64,000 nucleotides of DNA, taken from NCBI GenBank assembly GCA_037957365.1, contig JARHVA010005357.1, positions 731,001 through 795,000 of the forward strand, written 5' to 3'. Shown here piece by piece: positions 1 through 12,351 of this stretch (positions are counted from its first letter, which is position 1; every line of letters begins with the position of its first letter). Made by a program: the position numbers and the translations under genes. The notes under the pieces are model-generated. The model saw only the letters and a program-made list of their open reading frames with translations. It had not been told where the DNA came from and searched no databases. This stretch comes from Torreya grandis. Lineage: Eukaryota > Streptophyta > Pinopsida > Cupressales > Taxaceae.

Positions 1-2162
1 CTAAAAGATGTAAGAATCATAGTAACATGATCAATTCTAACCTAGGAACTAGAAATGAAAGCATGTATAATTATGTAATACAAATCTATATAGATGTTAG
101 GGTGTATATATACTTAAGTTAATTAGTGATAGTTAAAAAAAATATGAACAATGAATAGAAATGATAAATATTAATATAAATCAATGCATAACTAGAATGT
201 ATAGCATGTAAGATATAACATGGATATAGAAACTATGTAGGAGATGCCTCCATCTAGGTAGATGTATCAATGTGTAAACTTGGATCAATGTAAATGCCCT
301 CAATGGGTATATGATAGTTGATCTGGATCAGTGTAGTGGACCAAATTCCTATCTAGAATCTACAATCACTCGATAATAATAAGTGAAACATATATGTATG
401 ATAAAATTGACTATACTAGGATAGATAGTAATAATTAATATCTAGCAAGTAGTAGAAATGTAAACATAACAATGCATGCAATCTATAAAATTTTATATTT
501 TTGAAATATTTGAATGTTTTTTATTATGAAATATTATATTATTTTTGTGTTTTTATAGTACAATATATGTACAAGTAAATTAAAGGAAACAATATACAAT
601 GAGCAAGGGAAATAAGGAACTATGTACAAGGTTAGGAACCATACTAACCAATGAGTCTCATGGGAGACTCACTATCATCATGGCCTGTGTAAAAAATAAG
701 AATGGGAATCTCATATGTAGTGTGATTTCTATGTTGTAGTTGAATGTTATTGTAGTGGCAATCTAAATATTATTCCTCATTTGAATAATATTGTTATTCC
801 ACATCAGAATCAGAATAACCTGGTGTGCTAAAAAGAATTGCCTCATGTTGTGGAGTTGACTTTTTTGAATCATGCTTTAGAATATTGATTATGATCTTTC
901 CCTTTAAAATTATGCTTACTATAGAAATATAGTGTTATGGAGGCTCTTTTGATATAAAAATTATTTTGAGAATGCTTGTAGGTTGAGCATGGATTTGACT
1001 TTGAAATTTTTTATCTTGCTCTTTCTATAACATGTCCTGTGTATCTAGATGTTTTTTCTTGATAAACTATATCTATGACTGATGTACCTTAGGATGTTCA
1101 ATAAACTCCAAACCTTATTGACCAATATTATAAACTACTAGAATAAAAGAAGTGATGCTTTAGGCTTATTTAGCCAAATCTTGACCATGATAATCAAACT
1201 ATTGTAGATATTTGTGACCAAAATTATACCTTATTAAATGTTGAGCCTCTTTTTAGAGAGGTATATTTGCTTGATTTATCTATGCTTGTTTTACTATTTC
1301 TTGATTTCATTGTGCTTTTTGAACCTTTTATTGTTTTGAGATATGCTTTGGTAACCATTTGTGTACTATTTTTGTATTTGACCCTTTTTAAATTGGTATA
1401 TGTGCCATTGTATGTTGTTTTGATAAAGTGTCACTATGTGAGTCATCTTTATCCATTATCTATTATATTTTTTCTTTTCAATGCTATACATGAATCTATG
1501 TGGTGTCCATGTATTTTATGATATGTATAAAAAAATCTAGATCTCCTCATTGGGTGTAAAGGAGGTAGGTCTATCAACTTAGCTTTAATCATTTCCCTTA
1601 ATGTCTCACTTGAATTCTTATTTGATCTTTGAATGCTTTTTAAATCACTATTTATTAGTGTACTTTGTCATTTATGATTTGGGTATGTAACATTGTCTAC
1701 ACATTAGCTAATTGAAGATGTATAAACATGATTTAAACTAGTGTGATCTACATGCCTTTGTCTTGTAAATTGATTTTTCAATATTGTAATCTTTTCATGT
1801 AATAGTTGATTATAATTTTGTGAACCTATAATTATCTTGATCATACTAATAATTTTATCATGTAGAGTCTCACAAGTACAAACCCTAGTTATTTCTATTT
1901 GAACATGTAGGCACACACCCTATAGGGAAGAAGTGTGAAAAAGCTGAGTAGGGGGATTAATGACAATGTTACAGCTTGCATCATCTCATGGAGGAATGAT
2001 AACATGTACCTAATTAGATGGAAAGTATATATTACCCTTATGGAGATGAGGACGAGAAGGAGATTCTTTCTTATGTAATATATGACATTGAAACTTGAAA
2101 AATAGTGGTTAGTTTATGTACTAAATCCTCTGTGTGTATGGGTTTTATTGTTAATGGAATTC
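1..2162. other. AT-rich DNA, no gene recognised
   Basis: No reading frame here shows a recognisable domain. The longest frame (1267-1521, +) is a hydrophobic low-complexity translation of T-rich DNA and is probably chance. A small perfect inverted repeat (7-bp arms, 4-nt loop) lies at 653-670. The stretch is probably old decayed transposon or intergenic DNA. Confidence 0.5.
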
Positions 2163-2555
2163 CATATAGGAAAAATATAACATGAAAAATAAATAATGCA
2201 ATAGGAAAGATATATTAGTTGATTTTAAACATCATGTATGCATATGTCTATGTGATTAAGGAATAATGTCTTAATTATTTTTCACATAGAAGAAAGATAA
2301 CATGATATGGAAAGAATGCAAGATCGAAGATATTTTAGTTGATTTAAAACATCATGTATTCATATGTATATGTGATTAAATAATAGTGTCTTAATTATTT
2401 TTGCACATAGAAGAAAGATAACATGTTATGGAAAGAATGCAACATGAAATATATTTTAGTTGATTTGAAACTTCATGTATGCATATGTCTATGTGATTAA
2501 ATAATAATGTCTTAACTATTTTTCACATAGAAGAAAGATAACATGTTATGGACTA
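2163..2555. repeat. 120-bp tandem repeat, about 3.3 copies
   Basis: Units begin at 2163, 2283, 2404 and 2524 (the last partial), each opening with a variant of CATAGAAGAAAGATAACATG. The period is 120-121 bp. Units differ by scattered substitutions and single-base indels, and the first is the most diverged. No coding sense is seen. This is a small local minisatellite. Whether it belongs to a larger satellite family cannot be told from this window. Confidence 0.9.
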
Positions 2556-4392
2556 TAATTAATATTTTATTTTATAGTAAGCATGATCTATACATGTATT
2601 GATGTATTTCCTTAGTTCATTATGAATTAAAGGGAATAAACATGTAAATGAAAGTATGAAATTATGCAACAAAAAGTTATTTAATTATTTTTTCATTATT
2701 GTCATGATGATAGAATTAGAATATATGTGAATCTAAAATATGACTATATATAGAGAAAGGATACAAACCCTAAGTGTCTAGGGTTAGGGTTTTTTAATCT
2801 AGGGTTTCTTTTACACTAATTTAAATTATATGTAAATCAATTTAAACCCTAATGTAAAATTGATTAAATTTAGTTAGGTTGTCTAAATAAAATAAAAAAA
2901 AGAAGTATTCATCCCTAAATTTATTGCACAAAATTTGTATGAATGCAAGATAGGGTTTCGATGTAATATTCAAAGTAATATATGTTCACCAAATGATTTA
3001 AACTTTTACAATTTTATAAGTGTAATTACCTATGTTTGGTTAAGGGGATCAGATGCCTAAATCAGTTAAATAATATAAAATAGTTATTTTATTGATTTAT
3101 TATGAATTTTCCCTTGTTTAATTTCTATAAATAGAAATAAATAGGGATAAATAGAGACTTATCTAAAAATAGATTGTCACGAATGATCATGGCACTAAAA
3201 ATTGAGATATGAGTAGTTCTAAGTGTCATACATAAGATTATGATCTTCATCTATTCACTAGACAATATCACCTAATTTGGATAGTAGTTCTATCTATGTG
3301 TAGTGTCCTCTATGTGGCACTAATGTCCTCTTTATATGACTATTCCTATATTAGGGGATCACCTACCCTTGTTTCTATATGTTTTGTTCTTGCATGACCA
3401 AAGCTTATAGTTGTGTATTGTACCTGTAAATATTATTTTTTGTGCAAAACCTAGTTTTCTTTGCAAGTATGATATGAGAAAGAGTTGAGTATGTTATTAG
3501 GATGGGTTGGACATCCTCAACACCCCACTATGTATAGAGTTTCCTACATACCAATAATCTAAATAGGGATCAAGTCTGATGTAGTTCTCCCACCTAGTGA
3601 TTTATGTATGTGCAAGTGAATGCTAGAATGAGAGTGGCCTTAGATGATGGTTATTGTAAATGGTAGTATGCATAAATTAAGGTATAATAGTAATAATTTA
3701 CCTTTATTTTTAAAAAAATTATCTTTGGTTTGAATAGATTTTGCATCTATTTTTCATCTAGTCAATAGAGGTAGATTAGGCTTGTATTTATAGGGTTTTA
3801 TTTCTTGTGTAGATAATAAAATGAGCTTAGGATAACCTTAATGGGGCATACATTTAAAAATTATTTCTTGGGAAGAGCTGGGGATAAGGACAATAACACC
3901 CAATTGGAGACACTTGCGCCATGTGGTTTTAATGTCCCAAATGTGGTGTTAATGTCTTTTTGATAAATTATTGAAAAAATTAGATTGGGGTCAGAGGTGA
4001 CAATTTACGGACTATGTATTGATTGGATATAGGTGATTATGGTCTATTTAATGACTGGAAATACAATTCTAAGGCTTTATAATAGGTCTATGACAAGCCT
4101 AGGGATAGGGTAACTCAAGTGACACTCTCAGCATCTAATTACCACTTTTAAATGATTACAGTATTATTACCCTCTATTTTGTAAGGAACTCACTACCATG
4201 AGGGTTTATGTGATGATAATTATTGGAAGTGTATGGGAATAAATATTTCATTTATTATCTACAATCTCATAATCGAGCTCATCAATAAACTCTAATTATA
4301 AGTCTTCATCATGTGCTTTTTCATTGGTTCATTCAATGTAAAACAACTTATCTTAATCAAATTTATGTCTATGATTATGTTTTATATCATAT
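2556..4392. other. AT-rich DNA with short telomere-like motifs, no gene
   Basis: No coding signal was recognised. At 2764-2808 there are degenerate plant-telomere-like words (AAACCCTAA, TAGGGTTAGGGTTT). Around 3514-3600 a segment resembles 42978-43060, pointing to an old dispersed repeat. The stretch ends at the inferred left edge of element A. Confidence 0.5.
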
Positions 4393-5738
4393 TTTAGATA
4401 CTCAAATATGTATTTTATATGATATAATATTATTTTACACTTACAAAATATCACTTGGGTTTCTACCTTTTAGTCAATGACTTTCCCACTATCAAAAGGC
4501 ATGTGGTCTTCATCTCACTATGTCTAAATGATTATATTATGGCCCAAACTTGATATTATGATTACCCAAATCACATGTATCTAATATTATGCTTAGAACC
4601 TAATGCATATCCATCACCTTTAGTTAAAACAACATAAAAATTTCTTTATTCTCCAAGACATTATCATTTAGATGTGGACACTAGCATTAACACTAGTGTC
4701 CCAAATCCAATGCTAGAGCTTGTACCCTAAAAACATCAAATTAAAAAATATTTCAATATGTGTGGATCAACATATTTATCTTAATTAACCCTTCATGATA
4801 TTATTTTCAAAGAAAATAGTATATGTATAAAATAAAACACACTCATTATTCATCTAGTAATTACCAAGAAAGCACCTATTCGAACTAACTAGATCATTCA
4901 CACAACTAGATTCTACTTCCCTATTATTCCCTATTTCAAGATTAGTCATATGAGAAATATTATTACAAGTTTTAATCATTCAAATAATAAACCATGAGCA
5001 TTTTTTTTCAAGTTATGGGATAAATCCCTGCATGTATTCAAATATATCATGTTACACCATTGTTCATAGTTAACCTCATATAATAGGAGAACTACATTGA
5101 TCCAAGATCCTCTTTAGAGTATATGGATATGTTATAAATTATCATTAATATTGGGTTTTTTATGTCATATTGAATTCTATTTAACCCAATAACCCTAATT
5201 TTTATAAGGTGGCATGAACTAATTGGAAGATATAGGGTTTTGATCAAAAGATTGATATCTAGAACATGTGTGAATAATTTGAATAGACAATCTTCAAGGT
5301 GATAGATAAACCTAATGGGCTAGGTGGAATTTATATAAAATTAATTTTACTTCACTTTGGACATAATCATAAAATTTAGGATAAAAGCATTGACACTAGT
5401 GTCCCTATTTAAATGATAATGTACATGTGATGAGAGAGCTATTTTCCATAATATGATGAATCCTTGCAAAGCATCAGCCTATATTACTTCACACATGTAT
5501 CTATTAGAAATATATTTGCATTAGTAAATAAGATAAGTATTATATTTTTTTTAAACATACAAAATACTATTTGGAATTGTAATTTCTAAATTTAGTAAAT
5601 TTGAATAATTTAGCATTGCATCAAGAATCTATTGTGAATATAAATTATTTAATTAGACTTGTTTTTAGAGTATTTTAATCCTTACTTGATTAGGTTACTC
5701 TCTTTCATGTAAATAATTATTTAAAAAATGTTTATAAA
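4393..5738 (+). repeat. 5' LTR of element A
   Basis: This is the direct-repeat partner of 12352-13706. They share, for example, the passage about a plus-strand segment near 4440-4500 that aligns with 12395-12470, and the runs ending in TTTCATGT at 5700 and 13675. Divergence is high (by eye around 30 percent with many indels), so this pair is older than those of C and E. The terminal TG is mutated to TT here. The right edge is uncertain by about 10 bp. Confidence 0.75.
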
Positions 5739-5862
5739 TTTGGTTAACCCAAACTCTAATTCTTTATATACCAATCCTAGCTTACCGTGGGTTTTTTTAT
5801 GATTTCTAAATTAGTGAAAAAAAACAAAAAATAGATTTGTTTCAAGTGAAAAGTAATTAATT

Positions 5863-6720
5863 ATGTTTAAAACAAATACAATTAGTAATTATTCCCTTTT
5901 AAAATACATAATGGTGGTCATTTATTGTTCTCTTTCATACATTTCTACATCAATAAAAAACATACTCAAATGGGGCAAAAAACATGATGAAATAAAAACA
6001 AGTCTATTTATGCATACCATGTATTGTCAAAATGTTTATCATGAGACACTACTCATTACTACTAATCATAAAAGGGAGTGCATGAAACAAGTATCATATA
6101 CATATAATGTTGAAAACCACTCTAGTGATTTTATTGATAATATTTTACTCTTATATTTATTACATAAGTCTTCCCAATACAAATATATTATCTTGGAAGC
6201 ATTATGCATGACAATATTGCCAAGGAATGTGGAACCACCATATGTGCCCTCTATGTTAATTTATATCAAATGGACTAAAAATTATATTTCCTTTGAAAAT
6301 GAGTATTTACCTACCTAACATATTATTTATTAATGTTTTCCCTTGTACATTTTAGTATGTGTTCACAATAAAATGGGTAAAAGGGTAATTATAGACAATG
6401 GTTCAAGATTTAATATTTTTAATATATCTTTCCTTTTTTACTTGGAATTGAGGCCAAAGATTTGGAATCCTCTAGTATGAGTATTAATGTATTTGAAAAA
6501 AAAACACAAAATATATTTGGATAAATAAAATCTCATATCACTATGGGACACCGTACATTATCTAATTTATATCAATTTATGCCAAATGATTTAAGTTACA
6601 ACATAATTGTGGAACATCCCTAGATGCATGAGATGCATGTAGTTCCATCGACTTTGCATGAAATTCTAAAACTTAGTAATCAAGGTTTCATTGATACATT
6701 TCCAATGGATATATATCCCT
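5863..6720 (+). pseudogene. Element A gag end and aspartic protease remnant
   Basis: An open stretch of 151 codons (5863-6318) ends in the gag-to-protease linker typical of Tat polyproteins. After a frameshift the protease core follows, with the active-site triplet read as Asp-Asn-Gly (Asp codon at 6395-6397) and the hydrophobic flank Val-Ile-Ile before it. The downstream part of the domain, ending in a Pro-Ser-Thr-Leu-His motif near 6650, is also readable. The domain would cleave the Gag-Pol polyprotein in virus-like particles. Frame changes and stops show that it is dead. The start of gag is not present. Confidence 0.65.
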
Positions 6721-7639
6721 TCAAACATTATGTAATGATCCATCCAAAAAGTTCTTATACACCACATTTGCAAAATTTTGATTTTTGGCTCTAGATATTT
6801 TCTCAAACATGGATACCAAGGTCAAGGTTTAGGCAAAAATGAGTAAGGTGTAATCAATCCTCTTTGCATATTATATAATACAAATTGATAAGGCTTGGTG
6901 TTTTTTAGAAAAATATGAAACTAATAAATAGTGAAATCATATCCACCTATGTTTTATAAAAGCTACCTCAGAATGTATGCATGTACCTAATACTATTTCT
7001 TTTATATAACTTGTTTACCCTAATTTTATTGATGAGAGTGTTTCACTAAAATTTTAGACATGGAATGATTTATCTAATGAAAATTAATTTTTAGAGTACT
7101 TTGGGGAATATTTGAATCTCCATTCCTTCTATAATAATAATAGATTTATGCATACCACCTACACTCATGCTTACTTCAGTCATAATAATGATGTTAATAT
7201 TCTAGATGATGCACATAAAACCATTACTACTACACCATTTATAGCAGAAACATCCACCTTGTTTAATGAATAAAAATATAATATAATTATTAAACATATC
7301 AAGATGTTTGACCAGTATTATTAACTGCAATGGTGTAAGGGGAAGAAGGAAAAACTTATTGATAGGTTCTACATGACTACCAAGAGTTATTTATTTGGGC
7401 TTACTATGACATGCTTGGTATTGACCCATATATGATAATGCATAACATATTTTTATATCTAGATGCAAATCCCATCAATATAAATATATATAGGATGAAT
7501 CTCAAGGTTCTCCTACTTATAAAATATAAGATTCAAAGACTCCTACACACTTGCTTCATTAGAAAAATTACACATTCTAATTGGGTTTCTAGTATAGTTC
7601 ATGTAAGCAATCTTTATGGTGGCATCCATGCTACATAAA

Positions 7640-8250
7640 TTTTCATGGTCTAAATAAATTTTCTCAAAAACATGATTTGTAATTACCTAACATAGACATG
7701 ATCATTGATTCTAACATTGGGTATGAGACATTTTCATTCATGGATGGTTTTCTGGTTATAATAAGATAAAGTTCAACCCTGTAGATCAAGAAAAGATGAC
7801 ATTCACTACTCCTTGGGCAACATTTTGTTATATTTTTATCCCTTTTAGAATAATAATGTAGGGGATGCATATCAAATGGAAATGACATGCATTTTTCATG
7901 GTTTTAATCAAAAGACTATTGAATATCATGTTAATTATTTATTATAAAAATCAAAGCACTGACGAGATCACACTAAATATTTAAGATAGATATTTAAAAA
8001 TTTGAGAAAGTTTAGTGTGTGATTAAATCCAAAAAAGTGTATTTTTAGTGTGTCTTTAAAAAAAATTGGGTTATATTATTCCTCAACATGGTATCAAGGT
8101 TCATCCAAAAAAATTAAAGGTCATTGTTGAGATACCACCACTAACTAATTTAAATCAAGTGTAATGTTTACAATTTAGAATTCAATTAAGTCATCACTTT
8201 ATTGACCAATAGGGTAATAAAACCATACCTTTCATGTGTCTACTAAATAA
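7640..8250 (+). pseudogene. Element A reverse transcriptase remnant
   Basis: The reading in several frames shows the RT palm. The first catalytic Asp is in Phe-Met-Asp-Gly-Phe (Asp at 7743-7745), followed by the fingers/palm segment around 7790-7850. The position of the YxDD box at 7924-7938 reads Val-Asn-Tyr, so both catalytic aspartates are replaced. Thumb-region sequence follows near 8110-8200. RT would copy the element RNA into cDNA. Three or more frame changes and several stops are present. The family assignment is secure from motif order, but boundaries are approximate. Confidence 0.75.
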
Positions 8251-8790
8251 ATGTAAATTTTTTTATTGGGATGGTATATGCCATAAGATTTTTGATGTAA
8301 TCAAACAATACTTAATAAATCCACCAATGTTTATGATGTTAATACTATATAGATCATTGCTTCTTTATATTTTAGCATTTCACGAGGCCTTAAGGGGATC
8401 ATTATCAAAATATTATGATGATCACATGGAATGAGTAATTTACTACATTAATCATTAATTGGTTGGTTACAAATATAAGTATATTATAATGGAAAAAGTA
8501 TGTTTAGCATTAGTATTTGCTACATATAAATTATGACACTACATGCTTAATAATGAGATTAATGTTATAGTGAAATAAGACCCATTAAATTTTCTCATGA
8601 AAAAAACCCATATAGTAAGAATAATATATAAATTGATGATGAAACTCATGAAATTGGATCTTAAATTCATATCTCAAAAATTAGTAAATGGCTAAGTTAT
8701 TGTTGATCAACTAGACACAACTCTATTATCAGATAGTTTTCCAATGACAAAGGCTTTTTATGATGAGGTAATGGCCTATTATGTATCACA
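8251..8790 (+). pseudogene. Element A RT-linked RNase H remnant
   Basis: The 66-codon open stretch 8234-8434 reads as the RT-RNase H connection, including a Phe-Tyr-Trp-Asp motif near 8255 and a Pro-Pro-Met motif near 8320. It is followed by the RNase H body (a segment near 8500-8560 with His-Tyr-Met-Leu) and the linker that in Tat elements joins the first RNase H to the second one. The domain would degrade the RNA strand of the hybrid. The frame is broken repeatedly. Confidence 0.65.
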
Positions 8791-9180
8791 TGATACATGG
8801 AATATTTTTTTAACGGATCTAGATGTATGATAGGTGCTGATGTATTTGTATTTTTTAATCTTAAAGGAGAATATATGCCATTCTGTTTTTGACTAGATTT
8901 TTTGTGCACCAATAATATATAATAATTTGAAACCTTGGTAATTGATTTGTATATAGCACAAAAAATTCATGTCAAGAATATTTAGGTTTTTGGTGAATAT
9001 TATTTTATTTTTAATAATATTAAAAATCATTATCAAATAAAATAAGATAATTTTCTTCCATACAAATAAATGGTAGACAAATTGAAAGAAAAATTTAGCA
9101 CATTTGCTATTGAAAGTATCCTGTGTAAGGATAATAACTATGTTGATGCAATGTATAGTGTGACATAACTAATGCATATG
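8791..9180 (+). pseudogene. Element A second (archaeal-like) RNase H
   Basis: After the RT-linked RNase H a second RNase H fold begins with a Trp-Asn-Ile-Phe strand at about 8801. A Thr-Asn-Asn-Ile-like segment lies near 8905, and a C-terminal Asn-Asn-Tyr-Val-Asp-Ala-Met motif near 9140 contains the final catalytic Asp. An additional archaeal-type RNase H in this place, between RT-RH and integrase, is an established feature of Tat-lineage plant gypsy elements. Stops and frameshifts break it. Confidence 0.6.
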
Positions 9181-9239
9181 GATATTATATATTTTAAAAT
9201 GTGACATTTATGTTAGTGTTCAATTATGGTAGATAAAAT

Positions 9240-10505
9240 GGATGTTCTAGAAATTGTTGTAATCACACCTAGTGCAGCCAATACATAATGGTATTGTGAT
9301 ATATATAATTTCCTATATAGAGCCTTTATACTAGATAATTTTACTCATTATGATAAGTGTAAACTATAGAAAGAAGTGTTTTTTTTATATTATTATTTGG
9401 TATTCCTTGTTCAAAATATATTTTTAGGGACAATTAATCTGATGCTTTAATAAATATGAAGTGAGAACCTCTCTTCTAGAGATGCATGATATTGAGTGTG
9501 GGAGACACTTCAATGGAAAATCAATGTCCTAAAAATTACTAGGACAATGTTATTATTGACCCATAATGGAACATGGATGTTTTGAACATGATAAATTATG
9601 TGTCTAATGTCATAAATACAACAATTTAAATCATGATCCATCTCATGAATTAAAATGTCTCAACATTTCCATTTTCCCTTTAGGGATTTGATTTAGTTGT
9701 AAAATAAATATAGTATTAGCAAGAGACCATAAATTCATAATCATAACTACATTAAATTTTTATAAATGGGTAAAATTAATTCCCCTTGAGCCACCACTAT
9801 ACATGACATTCATTTCCAATTTTGTTTTACCTTCATCTATTAATACAGATAATGGGCCATCATTTAAGATCAAAATAATGAAGTATTTGTGTAACAAATA
9901 CAAAATAAATAATACCTTATCTAAACCATACTACCCATAGTTAAATTGTTAATTATAAGACAAAAACAAGAAAATATTTAAGATAATTAGAAAATGGTGG
10001 AAAGATATAACCCATATTAGAATTAGTAGATGGTTTTTTCCTTATGGGCATACTACACTAGTGCCATACACCTACCCAAGATACACCTTATTATTTTGTG
10101 TATGGTAAAAAGGTAGTATAAATAATTGAGCTTTAAATCCCATATTTATAGGTTTTTATCAAGGCTATTATTCAAGATAATTAGTATCATGAAGAATTAT
10201 TGTATCAGGTTGAAAAACTAGTTGGAAAATAAACACAAGATATTGAGATTCTACATGTTTATCAGGAGTGAATTAAATGATCATATAACAAGAATGTTTT
10301 TCCATGTGATTTTAATATGGGTGATTTAGTAATCAAATAATATCAAAAGAGTATGAATGCAAAAAAAGAAAAAAAAAGAAAATTAAAACTAAATTGATTA
10401 TATCTATTCATAGTTATAGAAAAGTTTGGAAAAGGTGTGTATCACCTAGCTACACTCGAAGTAAATCCCCTAAATATCCCCATAAATATTATTTATTTAT
10501 GTAAT
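9240..10505 (+). pseudogene. Element A integrase and C-terminal tail
   Basis: Fragments of the integrase core are readable: a His-Lys-Phe-Ile strand near 9730, the second catalytic Asp in Thr-Asp-Asn-Gly-Pro (Asp at 9848-9850), and Pro-Tyr-Tyr-Pro near 9925. The C-terminal module, with a Gly-Asp-Leu-Val-Ile motif near 10320 and an Ala-Thr-Leu-Glu segment near 10450, ends at about 10505. The zinc-binding N-terminal part (9400-9620) is much decayed. The enzyme would insert the cDNA into the host genome. It is clearly non-functional. Confidence 0.65.
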
Positions 10506-12351
10506 TATTACACTAATTTTTTTTAAAAATCAAATAAAATACAAAACTTTCCAAAAAAAAATACAAAAATATTTAACATTTCAAATGTTTACTAGTTTTT
10601 GCATATGGTGTTTACTTTATGTTAATAGATATAATATAATTTCATTACACATATATGTTTCATGGGTACTTGAGTGTGATATATGTATATAAAAGATCTA
10701 TGATACATGAGCATGCAGATGTTTGACCTTTCTTCTTCACATAAAACACTACTTTGGGGGCATGTTATTTCTATTGATCATGATTGATACAAGTTACATT
10801 ATTTTATGATCATTTTACAGTATAATGTTGAGATTATATGCCAATTATTACACATGCCTATATACATTGTACTATCTTACAAATTATACTTTATATGATA
10901 TTTTACATGACATTTTTCTAACACATGTATTCAAGGACTAGTATAACATGCTTATATTAGTTTCTTATATTTCACATATTCCATCTTATCACATGGTTTA
11001 CTTGAGTGTACTTACTTTTTGTTTTATTCTTCTGATTATGGAGTATTTGAACATGTTCCTTGTTTATTGGCCCCAGTTCTCTAAGTGTTGAGTTTTTATT
11101 TGGTGTGTGGACATTTTAACATGTATTACCCTTCAAGTGTGTAGAATTTGAACATGCCCCTTGTTTTTTATCTCATCATACCTCCCTTTGCATGAAATTA
11201 AGTGTTATTGTGTGTGTGCTTGATTATTTTCTATTTTTTTTATTCTAGATGTTGCCATGATCCATATAATGCATATTAGGGGTTTTTATGTTTGGACATT
11301 GTGAGATTTATTGATACATCTACATAGACATGATACCATTATATGTGTCTTTACTACATGATTGATACAAATATAGTATAGTTATCTTATCCTTCTAAGA
11401 TAAGGTGACTATCACATTACATTCCCTTTAGGGGGAGGGGGCATATCAATGGGGGAATGTCATAGAGACATGAGTACACACATATATGTTTGAAAAATAG
11501 GTATAATTTGATACAGTTTATATGATTTAGATATACACTTGTGAAAATTATATGTATTTGGCACTATTTTTCACAGATTTAGCATAATTTATTTTAGATT
11601 TATGGCACATATTATACACATTTTATGGATTATAGGTTAGATTTTGATATATAAGTCAGATTGAGACACATGATAGGTGAATATGTCATGCAAATGCACC
11701 AAATTAGATATCCATATTCATGTTATACCATATTCGTGCATTGAACTTACCAAGAAGAATTGATTAATATTTTATTTATTATATTAATTGGATCCTTTAA
11801 GTAATTATATAGAGATTATATGCCCTTAATATAATTAGAACTAATATTATTACTTTATTTTGATATGGTTACACCATTTTACTTGGGAGAGATTGACTAT
11901 ATTGGATAAATTATGTTTACATTTGGGTTGTGTGATTAAAATTTAGTGATCTCGATGGACATGGAACAACTCATTATTACATTGTATTATGGGAATGGTC
12001 ACCTTAAAATTTCCTTATTCACATCTCTAGGGTTTACTTTTGAACCTCTCTCAAATGGTTCAGTTAGGAATCAACAATACCAAATAAAAATACTAAGGGG
12101 AAACATGGTTACATCAACACATTGGTGTACTCCTTTTGTACTCTTTTATTTTCTAAAATTTAAATTATTTGTTTTCAAATTACATTCACTAATTACACCT
12201 GCAACATGATCTTCATTTCAATTCATACACATACAAAAAATTCAAACAAGGCTCAAGTCATATTATGGTGTTTTGTACACACCACTATATGCATTTTTTT
12301 TTGACCTCATAAGTTCATCCTTATGCATTACTAGATTAAAAGGGGGGATAA
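10506..12351 (+). other. Element A 3' noncoding region with polypurine tract
   Basis: No domain is seen in this 1.8 kb between pol and the 3' LTR. The reading frame at 11946-12209 is probably chance. A purine run AAAAGGGGGGATAA (12338-12351) directly precedes the TG start of the 3' LTR and is the likely plus-strand primer site. A second G-rich run lies at 11429-11455. Long 3' noncoding regions are usual in the Tat branch. Confidence 0.6.

Noticed and set aside
1267..1521. 84-codon hydrophobic frame
   Set aside because: T-rich DNA on the plus strand gives Phe/Leu/Val-rich translations by chance. No start context or homology was seen.
11429..11455. G-rich run as polypurine tract of element A
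   Set aside because: LTR alignment starts at 12352 beside another purine run. No LTR similarity begins at the 11429-11455 run.
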